From the NCBI GenBank assembly GCA_021030905.1, contig JAGFMI010000007.1, positions 806,001 through 870,000 on the forward strand: 64,000 nucleotides of DNA. The letters run 5' to 3'. Within the stretch, counting starts at the first letter, position 1, and the number at the start of each line of letters is the position of its first letter. Origin of the DNA: Pyrenula massariospora. Lineage: Eukaryota; Ascomycota; Eurotiomycetes; Pyrenulales; Pyrenulaceae. Under the pieces are notes generated by a model. The model was not told the origin of the DNA. It worked only from the letters and a program-made list of their open reading frames with translations, and did not search any database. Position numbers and translations under genes: made by a program. This document shows, in pieces, positions 23,281 to 34,681 of the stretch.

Positions 23281-23683
23281 GTTTCGAAGGAAGGGTAAGG
23301 GAATAATGGGCTTGAGAGGTGTGAGTACTCAAGTCTTAGATTAACCCGTCGTCCAAGTAGAGAAAGGATGGCTGGATTGTGGGTAGAGCTACTATAGACG
23401 TTGGGGGAGACGTTGAAGGTACCTGCAGCTTGGTCCAATTTGGCTAACGGCTAAACCATGCCAAGGCCGGCCCGCAAGGGTCCCAGTGTCGGAAAAGAGA
23501 GTCTGATGGCGTGCTGCCTGTCAGCGGAAACATTGAAACAGTAGTCTTGTGACATCGTCAGGAGCCTTTTCCACGACATTGATACTTCGCAGACCTGGTC
23601 GAAGTCTATCGCAGAGTACCGATGAAGCTCTCGTAACGGCCACGATATTTTGCGGTCCCGCGGCTTGAAGCCAGCTGTTTAAC
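23281..23683. promoter_or_regulatory. Divergent promoter region
   Basis: 403 bp between the complex I subunit gene (minus) and the amino acid transporter gene (plus), so it should contain both promoters. No individual site assigned. Confidence 0.4.
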
Positions 23684-25357
23684 ATGGCCGTCTCCGACCA
23701 TGACGACCCAGGCTTGATGAGCGGGAGCTCGCACACGAGCAGAAGCAGGAGGTACAGTGATGCTCTATCTCTCAGGAAGACTGCTGATTGTCCTTAGACG
23801 GCCACACAGTCGTAAGCGAGATGTCAGTGTCGGGCAAGCGAGCTGGGCTTCCAGCGTCATCAATCTTGTCAACACAATCGTTGGAGCTGGAGTTCTCGCC
23901 ATGCCTTTGGCGATGTCGCATATGGGAATCCTCCTTGGAATATTCGTGATAATATGGGCAGGCTTGACGGCCGGGTTCGGGCTGTATCTGCAGACCCGGT
24001 GTGCTCGGTACTTGGAAAAAGGGTCGGCTTCCTTCTTCGCGCTTTCGCAAATCACATATCCAAATGCAGCAGTCATTTTCGATGCGGCAATTTCGGTCAA
24101 ATGTTTCGGTGTGGGAGTAAGCTATCTAATTATAATTGGGGACTTGATGCCTGGGGTGGTGCTCGGGTTTCGAGATACAGCCGGGGAGATTCCTTTCTTA
24201 GTGGACAGGCGGTTCTGGATTACGGCTTTTATGTTCGAACTTTCATTTCTGATGATTAGAGACATATCACTGACGCAATCACTAGGTTAATTGTCATTCC
24301 TCTCTCTTTTCTGCGACGCCTCGACTCCTTAAAATACACCTCCTTCATCGCCCTTGTTTCAATCAGCTACCTTGTCATCCTTGTCGTTTACCATTTTGGA
24401 GCTCACGATACCCTTCCCGACTCTGGGTACAGCTCTCCTCTGCGTGTATTCCGTTGGGCTGGCCCTATTGAGACACTATCGGCTTTCCCCGTCATAGTTT
24501 TCGCCTACACTTGCCACCAAAATATGTTCTCTATCCTCAATGAAATTCGAACCCCAACCCCTTACCGCACCACCTCCGTTGTCACTGCTTCTATAGGCAC
24601 AGCCGGCAGCCTCTACCTCCTTGTTGCCATCACCGGCTACTTGTCATTCGGAAACGATGTTGGGGACAATATTGTTGCACAATACGCACCGTCGACCAGC
24701 ACAACCATCGGTCGCGCTGCTATCGTTATACTCGTTATGTTTAGCTACCCTCTACAAGTACACCCCTGCCGAGCAAGTGTAGACGCTGTTTTGAAATGGC
24801 GTCCCATGAAGGGGAAATCGAAGCGAAGCCTACCAACATCCACAGATGGATCTCCACGAAGTTTACCCATAGTGCCTCCAACGGGCAAGAAGCGAAACGA
24901 CGAGATTAGTGATGTGAGATTTGCTTTGATCACTACTATGATTATTATTTTTAGTTACCTCGTTGCGATGACTGTGTCGAGTCTATCAACTGTCCTGGCC
25001 TATGTCGGTAGCACAGGGAGCACGTCCATTAGCTTCATCCTGCCAGGCTTGTTCTACTACAAGATCTCTTCACCTGATTCGCCGCTTCACCAACAATTGT
25101 TGAAAGAAGAGGACGATTATGATGCAGATGAGGAAGAAGACAATAACGATGAGGCAAGGGAAAGCCAGGGGCTCTTAAGTGGAAGCGGGATGCTAAGTGG
25201 GAGCGGCCTCCTCAGCAGCAGTCAGGTTCTTCTACGAAGAACTCGATCGTTCAGGAGGGAATTGTTGAGAAAGGTCAGCTTGGCTTTAGCGGTGTACGGA
25301 ATGCTGGTCATGATTGTGTGCCTGGTCACGAACACGTTTTTCATTGTTGCGCATTAG
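23684..25357 (+). CDS. AVT-type amino acid transporter
   Basis: Three exons: 23684..23751, 23798..24232 and 24286..25357, giving 524 residues. Introns are 46 and 53 bp; the second has the unusual donor GTTCGA but a good branch point (CACTGAC), and removing it joins ITAFM to LIVIPLSFLRR. The region ASSVINLVNTIVGAGVLAMP is the signature first membrane helix of the AAAP family (PF01490), with about 11 membrane spans in all. A cytosolic loop near residues 355-390 is basic, and another near 450-490 is very acidic (Asp/Glu runs). The length and loops resemble yeast AVT5/AVT6/AVT7, vacuolar proteins that move neutral or acidic amino acids across the vacuolar membrane. Substrate and direction are not visible. 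Confidence 0.85.
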
Positions 25358-25648
25358 GTCGGTGATAGCATGGGAGGCGTATTATTGCTTTCAGCAGATT
25401 AAGGAGCGACTACCTTGCTCTTCAGAAACTAGCACCATAGCTTGACTCGTCACAGCCAAACTATTCAAATACCACTGTTTTTGAGGGCGGGCTTGATGTC
25501 TCCGCCAAGGTCGTAGGTGGACCCCAGCGTGCTCGGGACATAGACGACGGGATATCCTCGGCAAGAATGGCTTGGCATCAAACACGTTGCTGGTCAAAAG
25601 TTCACGACCTCAATAGATTGGCAAGTCACTCGTTTGGCCATCTCGACC

Positions 25649-27199
25649 ATGAGGTGGCTTATTCATCTGCTGCTATTAGCTTTGACGGGGCTAGTTCAGT
25701 CATTGAGCAGCTCCGGAAACCGCCTCCTGGTTGTAATCGAGGAGTCGTCGGAGAAAGCACTTTATTCCACATTTTGGAAGGATCTTGAAGGTATAATTGA
25801 TTGCCTCTCGGAGCTGTCCTAAAATTTCTTAATTGATTGTTTTGATAGATCGAGGCTTCCAACTTACATTCGAGTCACCCAAATCCGACAAACTCTCGTT
25901 GTTCAGGCTAGGAGAGAGAGACTATGATCACCTTTTCCTTCTCCCTCCAAAATCAAAAGGTATTGAGCACCTTCCCACGAGTCGTCGAAGCTCGTCTGAC
26001 TTTCGTCCTTAGGCTACGGACCTTCTCTGACTCCTAAAATACTTCTTGACTTCATCAATGCTGAAGGCAACATCTTACTTGGCCTTTCTGCAAACTCTCA
26101 AACGCCCGCCGCTATCTCCTCACTTCTCCTTGAACTCGACATACACCTCCCAAGCGACCGCTCGTCCGTGGTAGTCGATCACTTCAATCACGACGTTTCT
26201 TCGGCGTCTGAAAAGCATGATGTTCTTCTGCTGCCTCGTCCTACAGCCTTGAGACCTGACGTCAAAAACTATTTTGGAGAAGGGGGTACTCTTGTCGTGC
26301 CTCACGCTGTCGGGCAGTCTCTTGGCGCGAGTAGCCCGCTACTTGCTCCTATTCTAAGCGCCAGAGAAACTGCCTACAGCTACAACCCGAAAGATGAGGC
26401 AGATACCGTTGAGGACGCTGCTTTTGCTACAGGCACGCAGATCAGCCTCATCTCGGCTATGCAGGCTCGGAACTCGGCGAGATTCACCGTATTAGGTTCT
26501 TTGGAGATGCTACAGAACAAGTGGTTTGATGCGACTGTGAAGCCGACAATTGAGTCAGACTGGACAACTAAGACCGTTAACCGAGAGTTCGCGAAGCAGC
26601 TCACAGAGTGGACCTTTAAAGAGACGGGTGTTCTCAAAGTGCAAAAGATCTCGCATTATCTCTCCTCGGAATCGGAAGACACGAAGACGAATACCTCCCA
26701 ACTCGGCTTCTTGAATCCGGACGTCTATCGCATCAAAAACGATGTGGTAAGTACACCGCCTTACATACATCTAAACCTCACTAACACACCTCCCCAGACC
26801 TTCCACATAACCCTTTCCGAATACACCTCCTCCCACCTCTCCCCCTTCACCCTCCCCCCCGACGACGCCCTCCAACTCGAATTCACCATGCTCTCCCCCT
26901 ACTACCGTCTCCCCTTGCACCCAACCTCGTCGACGCCAAACAGCACCACCTACTCCACCTCCCTCACCCTCCCGGACCAGCACGGCATCTTCGTCTTCAA
27001 GGTCAACTACAAACGCCCCTTTCTGACCAGTGTTGAGGAGAAGCGCAGCGTGACGGTGCGCCACTTTGCGCACGATGAGTGGCCGAGGAGTTGGCGCATC
27101 AGCGGCGGGTGGCCGTGGATTGCGGGGCTGTGGAGCGTGGTGGGGGCGTGGGTTGTGTTTGTGGGGGGGTGGATTTGGTGTGCGCCCGTGAAGGGTTAG
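25649..27199 (+). CDS. wbp1: Oligosaccharyltransferase subunit WBP1 (OST48)
   Basis: Four exons: 25649..25790, 25849..25959, 26013..26746 and 26798..27199; introns 58, 53 and 51 bp; 462 residues. A signal peptide (MRWLIHLLLLALTGLVQSLS) is followed by RLLVVIEESSEKALYSTFWK, the typical start of the OST48/WBP1 lumenal domain. Then come the GYGPSLTPKILLDFINAEGN segment, GGTLVVPHAVG, and LGSLEMLQNKWF. One membrane span (WPWIAGLWSVVGAWVVFVGG) lies near the C-terminus, with only a few cytosolic residues after it. WBP1 is an essential part of the ER complex that transfers the glycan to Asn in nascent proteins. The last intron is 51 bp with no in-frame stop, so its retention would add 17 residues. The 3' end is very G-rich. 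Confidence 0.92.
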
Positions 27200-27242
27200 A
27201 TATGGGTGTTGTTTGTAGCTGCAAGAGGGGGGGGGGGGTGGA
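27136..27242 (+). other. G-run tract at 3' end of WBP1 gene
   Basis: Several runs of four or more G, including one of about 13 just past the stop codon, with short spacers on the coding strand. It fits a G-quadruplex-forming pattern across the end of the reading frame and the start of the 3' UTR. Confidence 0.6.
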
Positions 27243-28277
27243 GGGTGATGAAAATGTAGACAGGTCTGTATATGGCGCTCTAGATAGCGTAAAACGTGGG
27301 TCTGTTCTACTAGACTTGTTTGTACTAAGCTAGTGTAGCTACTTGCCAATGTGGTTATTTGCTCTTGCTTTTGCTCAACGTCTTCCCCATACGATGACTC
27401 TCCTCGTCGCGGAAGTAGCCGGCGCTAATACACATATACCCAGTCCCGATGCAGTGCCGTCTGTTGTATTCAACCGGTGAATGTAGCTGTAGCTGCTGAC
27501 TAGTTAACGGGGACGAAAATGAAGTAAGTACTTTATCTGGATAGACTCAGACTTTAGGAGTGGGGGAGAGAGGTAGGCTAGTGCTTTGTGATCGTGTAGA
27601 CTGAAGTAAGGAGAGCGGGAAAGAGACAGGGCTTGATCTGGTCTCTGGGAGGCTTGGGCTGGATAGGGGAGTCGGGGGGTTTGAGGTTCGGTTGAGATCT
27701 GCTTAGGTTGTTGATGGGTGAAGTGTTTGTGTGGAGGTGAGTTGGGGAAAGGGAATGACTGGGGGTTCTTGGGAGGGATTGCCATAGATAGAGCGCACAT
27801 CTTGTGGACTCGTAAATTGGGGGATCTTTCGTGGGGCGGGCGGTTTAGAGCTTGATGCTCGCGAGGTATGGCTTTGGAGCTCTGCATTGGGGTAGGTTCA
27901 TTGGTAATTGATGGAGATGCATGTGTGATATTAAGCGTGTTTGTGAGTTGTGGTTGTGGTATTTGAGAAGAGTCTCGGCGACATGGAGGTGTTGAGAATC
28001 AAGGAAGTGAGGATGACAGGGGAGGGGGGGGAGAATGAGAGAAGAGTGGGCTGGGAGAAAAGAAAAAGTTGGAATGAGAGTTTGCGGTTGGGACTTGGTA
28101 GAAAAATACTGTAATGAAATCTCTCTGTCAATGTACATGAAGTAGTTCATTAAAGCTCGTTGGCACGGAGTTGAGGGACAGATATCTCTAATATTGTTGA
28201 TGAGGTAAAGGGGAATATACAAGAAGGCACCACTGCGCACTGTGCTAGATAGCCTAAAGCGCCAAACAACGCGACAA
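27200..28277. other. Convergent intergenic region
   Basis: About 1.1 kb between WBP1 and the AAA ATPase gene, which point towards each other. The plus strand is G-rich throughout much of it (C/T-rich on minus), which creates long spurious minus-strand frames full of Pro and Ser. No gene supported. Confidence 0.45.
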
Positions 28278-31200
28278 TCAAGCAAGTCTTATCCCGTCAT
28301 CTTGTGCTAGCTCGTCTTCGGTAAAGCCACCATTTAGCTTCTCAAGATACTTGTCAAAGCGTCCAGAGACTTCGATAACGTCCCTGAGCATTTCAAACGT
28401 CAGTGTCGTATTCTTCCATTTCGCGTACTGTCTCGCGGTCGTGACGGCATTCCTAATCTGTCTCCCGTTCATTTTTTCTTCCTTCAAATCATTCAGGTGA
28501 TCGCGGAGGTCGGCAACGTCCACTGATAGATCCTTGAACGAGTCAAGCCTGTCGAGAAAATTTTCCCAAATGCGAAGACGCTGGTAGGGACCCAGACTCG
28601 GGTAGTTTAAAGCGAGCTGGATTCGAGACTTGAAGGCTTCGTCAAAAACGCCGACCCGATTGCTTGTGAGTACGAGGATGCCTTCGTAGTACTCAAGCAT
28701 GCGGAGGAAGACGGAGACCAAGGCATTCCTCTGGAAGTCTTCAAGGCTACGCTGCTCGAGGAAAACGTCCGCCTCATCGAGTAGCACAACACAATCCCAA
28801 AGCTTTCCGAGATGGAAAACAGACCCGAGGTACTTTTCAACATCCTCTGCTTTTGTGCCCACATCTCCGCATGTCACGCGATAGAGTGGCTTTTCAGCAA
28901 TCTCGGCCACACTTTCGGCGGTAAGAGTCTTGCCTGTTCCAGGACTACCATGAAGTAAGAGGATCAGTCCGTTCCCTTTTCCCGCAATCAAGTCCGTGGA
29001 TTCTTCGGCTGCTAGCTGGTTGCTGACCAAGGCTCTGATGAGGTCCTTTGCCTTTCGGTCCATAACCACTTTCTGAAAAGCCTCTTTATTCCATTTGACA
29101 TCCGAGATACGGTCCACCATCAAATCGTACCATTTCTTTTTGTGCAAATTAAAGCCTTTGATTTTGAGTGGAAGTAATAGCTCGAACCGATCATTTGGAG
29201 GCGTGTCATTCGCCATAGCTTCGGCACCTAGCTCGTCTTTAAATTTCAGATAATCATTGTGGAGACGTCGGTAAGTCTTGAGATCAATCATATATCTTTC
29301 TTCTACCTATGACAGGGTCAATATCCCGCTTTCCAAAGTTTCATACCCGATTCAAAATGCTCAAACATGAGACACCTCGGAACTCACTTGATTCTCAGTG
29401 TTGTCTTTCTCATTCTCCTGGTACGAGACATATTGTTGATTGCGACATTTCCAGAACATTCTACCACGCTTGCGGAGCTTATCCACTACTTCAGATGATG
29501 CATGTTCGATTGGGAAAACCGACAAGTCGGTGATTGACACGCCCGATACCTTGTTTTCAGCGAATCGAGCTCGTGCAGTTTGAGAATTATTAATAATTTC
29601 CTCGTGCCTCTTCTGTTTCTCTTCTCCTTGAATGGTAAAAGTTAGTGAACGGTTTTGGCGCTGAAAGTTGCCGTCAAAGGTCCAACACCACGCCTCGACG
29701 GTCCACTCGTGCAATAGAACTGTATCATGTGCGACATTCCTGGAAGCCTCTTCTGAACCATGGAAAGCTAATTGACTGCCCCTAGTGATCTGTTCGGCTT
29801 CTCTTCGAGGCATCCTCTCTACCCGTTCCTCCTGCGGCCATGAGGAAGCGACCCATCCAAGATATTCGTGCTCATTACTTCGCTGGATCAACACATCGCC
29901 CGGCTTAAACAGATAATGAACAAATTCAGGTATCATTTTACCTTGCGAAATCATCGACTCAGCAGCCGCAAAAGCGGAACCGTGATTTTGGATCACGTAA
30001 TTGAAGAAATAATTTACCTGTTCTAGAGCAGACTCCGTTAATTTAGAGCGGACCGCATCTAGGTCCTTCTGGAGATGAAAGAGGAAGATGAAGGGTTCGT
30101 GCAGCTCTAATGTTGTCTTGAATGATTCAAGTATATCTGCATATTCTTCTCTTGATGCTAGGATCATCTCGATTGTCTGTATGAGATCTGGCGTGACGGG
30201 CCGGATGGATTGATCTATTTGAACGGGAACATCAGTGGATTTAAAACTAGTGTCGCACGTCATCGCTTCCTTATCAAGTGCCTGATGCGTTTCGAATACA
30301 ATGAAGCTCAATTCTTTATTCCGCTCGACGAACAAGTCGAAGTTTTTCACTGGAATTCTCGATCGCAGCACTGGCGGTCCACCTTGATCACTTAAAAGTT
30401 CCGGCGGGTCAAAGAACGATGAGCTCGGGATTTTCTTTTTCATGCTCTTAGGTTCAAATTCTGTTGATTCGAAACCGTCCTCCAGACTCAGAATACGATA
30501 GAGAACCTGATGTCTTGGTAACGGTCGTTTTTCCTGCGCTTCTTCCATACATTTCATCTTCTCTTGCAGTCGTTGAACGTAGCTTTGCAGCTCAATGAGG
30601 TCCATGTTCGAGACCTCGCGATTTGATCGATCCAGCAAATCTGATGGCTCATGACCTCGATTGCGTCCGGAGCGGGAAGCATTGATTGATGAGGGAAACA
30701 AATCTGGATCCACTGGAGGGTCGGAAATGAGATCTTCATAGTCACTTTGATTTTCCTGCCTGCCTAACATCGATTTCTTTTTCATTGGCTGCCCCATTCG
30801 CATTTGCCCCGGCGCAGGAAGAGGCGGAGAATAAGGGTACTGCGCAGAAAAAGGGGGACCATAGATATTTTCATTGCGATTAACAGCCCTCGGATGACTA
30901 CTTAGGGCAGCATTGTGATCTCGTAGTACATGAAGGTTTCGCGCTTCAACCTTTTCAGATACGCTTTGATCATCTGAAATTGTGATTGAATTGTGGAACT
31001 CTCTGTTAGAAGCGACCCTAGCCTTGTTAATTTCTGTAATTCCTAAGATTGGTAGAGAAGTTCTTGGGCGTGGGAAACAACGTACGGCTTAGAATTTGAA
31101 TAAGGCGTAAATGAGGAAAGATTCCCATGGCCCTTATCAATATCGGCGACTGCCACCTCTTCTGTGCCTCTTGCAGGTGGCATCCCACCAAAAGCAGACC

Positions 31201-31381
31201 CACCAAACCCTCCAAATGGCTGTCCGTTCGTGCGGTGCGGAGGGAACGGATGGAAGGCCCCCGGGAGGGGTGGCCTGCCAGTGGACGCTCGTGGTTGAGG
31301 GGGAATGGGAACTGTTGGAACACCAGTCATGTACTGATAATCTCGAATATGGACTGATTTGCGGTTGTACTCACTGGCCAT
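28278..31381 (-). CDS. AAA+ ATPase of the fungal DUF7025 type
   Basis: Three exons on the minus strand: 31082..31381, 29388..31022 and 28278..29306, giving 987 residues. The second junction is firm (GTGAGT...CATAG) and joins TENQ to VEERYMIDLKTYRRLH. The first is less sure: it needs the weak donor GTTGTT and an AAG acceptor. The first 250 residues are Pro-rich and disordered, then a DUF7025-like region follows (about 400-640). The single AAA domain has Walker A GSPGTGKT (about 765-772), Walker B VVLLDEAD (about 818-825) and a sensor-type TSNR. A C-terminal lid region follows. This family is widespread and multi-copy in filamentous fungi; its substrates are unknown. Not AAA protease or NSF, as it has one AAA ring and no protease part. 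Confidence 0.85.
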
Positions 31382-32013
31382 TTTAAATGGGCTTTCGCGA
31401 GACCAAAAAGTCGTAAGGGTAAAGGCTGCGCCTAAAATCTGCTGTGTCTGATGTCAACCATTCCTTGAACGCCGGCTTGTCTTCTTCGCAAGGTTTCGAT
31501 GGTTCTGGAAGCCTGTCTTCCCATCTCCGTGAATTCAGCTTCAAATGCAATCTGGGGGCAATGTGTAGGTATATCGGTGGGAATCCTTGATTGTGAAGAG
31601 CTCCAGCTCGGACCACTCTGAGTGTGGCAGTACTTTCTTACTCATCTTCCTGATTGGCTTGCATCTGGCTCTGTGGCGCAGCGAGGCAAGGCTTTGGCAG
31701 TGCCTACTAACTAGTCAGCCTTTGCTAGACCACAGGCGAGAAATGCATAAAGAACCTGTTCCCTCATCACATTGGGAGCGCGGGGCAGCTGATGATCCAA
31801 ATGTTGTTGATCTCCATCGATAGAAACGGACAAGTGTGAGTCTGTTCATTGTGCGCGTTTTGAGATGCAAGTCTTGGGGCCCCAATTGGTGAATTGAAAT
31901 TATTCTCCAGGATTCCTCTCAGTATGGACACTCCCTTCGCATATCAAGACTTGTCACTGTGGTATTCTCAGAGTAAGAGCGAATCCGGTCCATTGTAGAA
32001 ATCTCTCATCGTC
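31382..32013. promoter_or_regulatory. Divergent intergenic region
   Basis: 632 bp between the AAA ATPase gene and the DUF7708 gene, transcribed away from each other. A 78-codon frame inside it has no support. Confidence 0.35.
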
Positions 32014-33723
32014 ATGACTGCTGGAGATGCTGATCAGAATAGATCAATTTCTTTCGACCCGGCGAAAGAGGCATTCGAAGAGGGTCTGGAGATCTTCAAG
32101 CAAAGATTGACCAAAGACCCCCATAAAAGACATCGCGTTGATGAATTGCAAGCTACCAATCTTCAAGATTTGCTCGACGCCATCGTCATTGCTAAAGCGC
32201 ACTACGAGAAGAGGTCCACAGACTCGAAAGCCCGTGATTGTCTCACTGCATTTTCGAGACGAGTGTACCATTATGGCAAAATTATGGATGTCATGGTACA
32301 GCACCATCCGGAATACGTTTCACTAGTCTGGGGGGCTATGAAGCTAGTTTTTGGCGTAAGTCGACCCTAGGAAGCCAACTTGCCTTTGTGAATAACTCTA
32401 TGTAAGGCGGTTGTTGAGCATGAGCACGTCGGCACGACCATTGTCACGGCACTCTGTGACATTGCTGACTCACTGCCAAGCGTCGAAATCGCAATATCAT
32501 TGTACCCAACGAAAATCATGCATCATGCAGTGGCCCTGATGTATGCTCATGTCGTTCGCTTTCTCATACGTGTCCTACGGTGGTACGAAGAAGGAAAAGT
32601 TGCCCATGCCTTGCACTCTGTTACCAGACCAGCATCGCTACGTTACGATGACCTAATCAAAGAGATCCAGCGGGAGACTAAAGCCATCAACAATCTCGCC
32701 ATTACAAGCAGTCACGCAGAGCAGCGAGATATGCACAAAGGTTTATATACAGTTCTGAAACAAGTTGAATCGGCTGATGGTAGACATCAAAACGAGCTCC
32801 AGGATATCCGAAATCGATTAAATGCCCTGACGTCCTTGGTATCTCAGATAAAAGACAATATCGATCGTAACCAAGCTGTCAATGCAAGTTCGGGAATCGA
32901 GTTTCGCAATAAGCTCGTAGATATACAGCTCACCAAAGCGCTGACATTCATTTCCGCTAACTGTAGTATAGACCATAAGTCTAACCTTCGTGCATGTGTA
33001 CTGTTACGCGACAGACAAAGTCGTTTATACAAGTCGGCGAGTCGTGCCTTTTGGGTCTCGCCGGAGCTACGTAAATGGAACTCGTCAGAAGTCTCGTCGA
33101 GCATCTTGTTCAAAGCTTCATTCAAAGAACGTCATAGCCTTCGTGATTTCAGCACTAATGTAATCGAGCAGCTAGCCAACAACCATGCAGCCGTCCTGTG
33201 GATCTTGAAAGACAGAGGCGAACAACAATCGCTAATCGAAGTCCTGAAAAGCCTGGTTTTACAGGCCCTAAGTCTGGATGACTCATCTCACACCGACTTA
33301 GCTTTCTCTTTCCAGCTACGAAAATTTCTCGATACGCAACTGGAAGAGGACTATCTGAGTCTACTAGCCGACATACTTCAGCATCTGAGATCTGTCCATA
33401 TCATTATCGACACAGGAGTACTATCACCCGATGCCGGATTTCAAAGTCGGTTGTACCTACAGCTACTGTCACAAAGACTTACGGAGCGCGGCTCTAGGAC
33501 ACTGGTGAAAGTCATCATATTTTCCTATGGTCTGGGACAGCATGTTGCTCAAGGAACTATAGAAAACGAAGTACTAAATATAACGAAGACATCTCAAAAA
33601 AGCAAGAGGCTGCGAATCCAGCGTGCCAATCCCGGACGCCGCCTTCCAACAAAACCTGCTCTACCGGCACGGGGGCTTCGGCAACGGCATGTCGAAACCT
33701 CCTCAGCTACCTGTAGGTCCTAG
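32014..33723 (+). CDS. DUF7708-domain protein (fungal NLR-type N-terminal region, no NACHT)
   Basis: Two exons: 32014..32355 and 32407..33723 (51-bp intron, GTAAGT...TGTAAG), giving 552 residues. KIMDVMVQHHPEYVSLVWGA followed by MKLVFG and VVEHEH is the signature of the DUF7708 region, which in fungi often sits before a NACHT or AAA NTPase in NOD-like receptors. Here the helical DUF7708 part (about residues 60-260) is followed by a segment resembling the start of an NTPase-linked region (VLWILKDRGEQ, HIIIDTGVL), but I see no P-loop. The protein ends in a basic Arg/Lys-rich tail, and another frame stays open across that end. So it may be a stand-alone DUF7708 protein or a shortened receptor. 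Neighbours (AAA ATPase, HET gene, HeLo-E2) fit an immunity or allorecognition context. Confidence 0.65.
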
Positions 33724-34681
33724 GTATGCACTAGTGAAAATACCTTCAAACGTTGACTCGGTCACGTTTGCGCAGAAAAGATGGTTCCGTCACCAGCATT
33801 CGAGGTGCATCTAGAGTTTTCGGCTCTTGGTCGCTTTGCTATGAAAACATTTGTCCTCTGGAGACCAATAGCGGGGGTGAAGCTCACGGAAGACTAAATA
33901 TCCCCTCTGCAAAGTTGTCTACCCATTGGATATATCTCCAACGCTGTCGCTATACTATACGCTAATGATTTGAGAGTCGCAACAAAAAATCCTGCAATGG
34001 ATAAGACAGCTATGATACAAACGACGAGTCCCTGAGACAGGACAGAGAAAGCACCGAAAGCAAGAGAATCGATAACAAAGCAATGGTGACAAGTACGCAA
34101 ATTTATTGTGGTATGGATGGCATTGCGACGCTGTGGTGAGTTGAGCTAGGAGTTAGAGACTTTAATCTGCTCTCGAGTATGCTCTAATATTTACTACAAT
34201 CCCAGGGGGAGAATGTTTCGGGGAGACGTTTCGCAGCAACAGTATTGCAGCAGGCACTACCGCTCTGCCTGAAAACGGGTATACGAGACGTGTACTAGAG
34301 CTACTGTTTGCCGCGGGAAGGGGTACAGCATACGATCACTGTGTTCAACAATGTGCTGCGACGCTGAGAGACTAGGAGAGAATCTATCTTCGATCTTTAA
34401 GGTGGGAGTTCTGCGACCTAGTGATGATCTATCTAGAGACTTAAAATTCAGCTTCCAAATGATCCTGGTATTTGAAGTTAGAATGATGGTCACATGAGAT
34501 CTGTACACTTAATGGCATGACCTGGTAAGGTGACTGGCCGCCCTTCAGCCCTGGAGACAACTTAATCTCTTTAGTACCGTATTAAGCTCTTGACTTCTAG
34601 TGATGTGTCTTGCGGTGATGCAGAGTGACTCCTGTTCGATTTGGCACAGTGGTTATTTCAGGGGAACCCACTAAGCTCGCT
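33724..34681. other. Convergent intergenic region
   Basis: About 0.96 kb between DUF7708 and HET genes. A 68-codon minus-strand frame (33894..34100) has a hydrophobic middle but no other support. No repeat seen. Confidence 0.4.

Noticed and set aside
23757-23797. Earlier in-frame start for the amino acid transporter inside its first intron
   Set aside because: The upstream exon at 23684 with a clean GTACAG...CTTAG intron gives a better N-terminus (MAVSDHDDPGLMSG) typical of AVT proteins.
26771-27349. 192-codon minus-strand frame opposite the WBP1 3' end
   Set aside because: Its Pro/His-rich then Gly/Glu-rich content is only the antisense of the C-to-G switch in WBP1.
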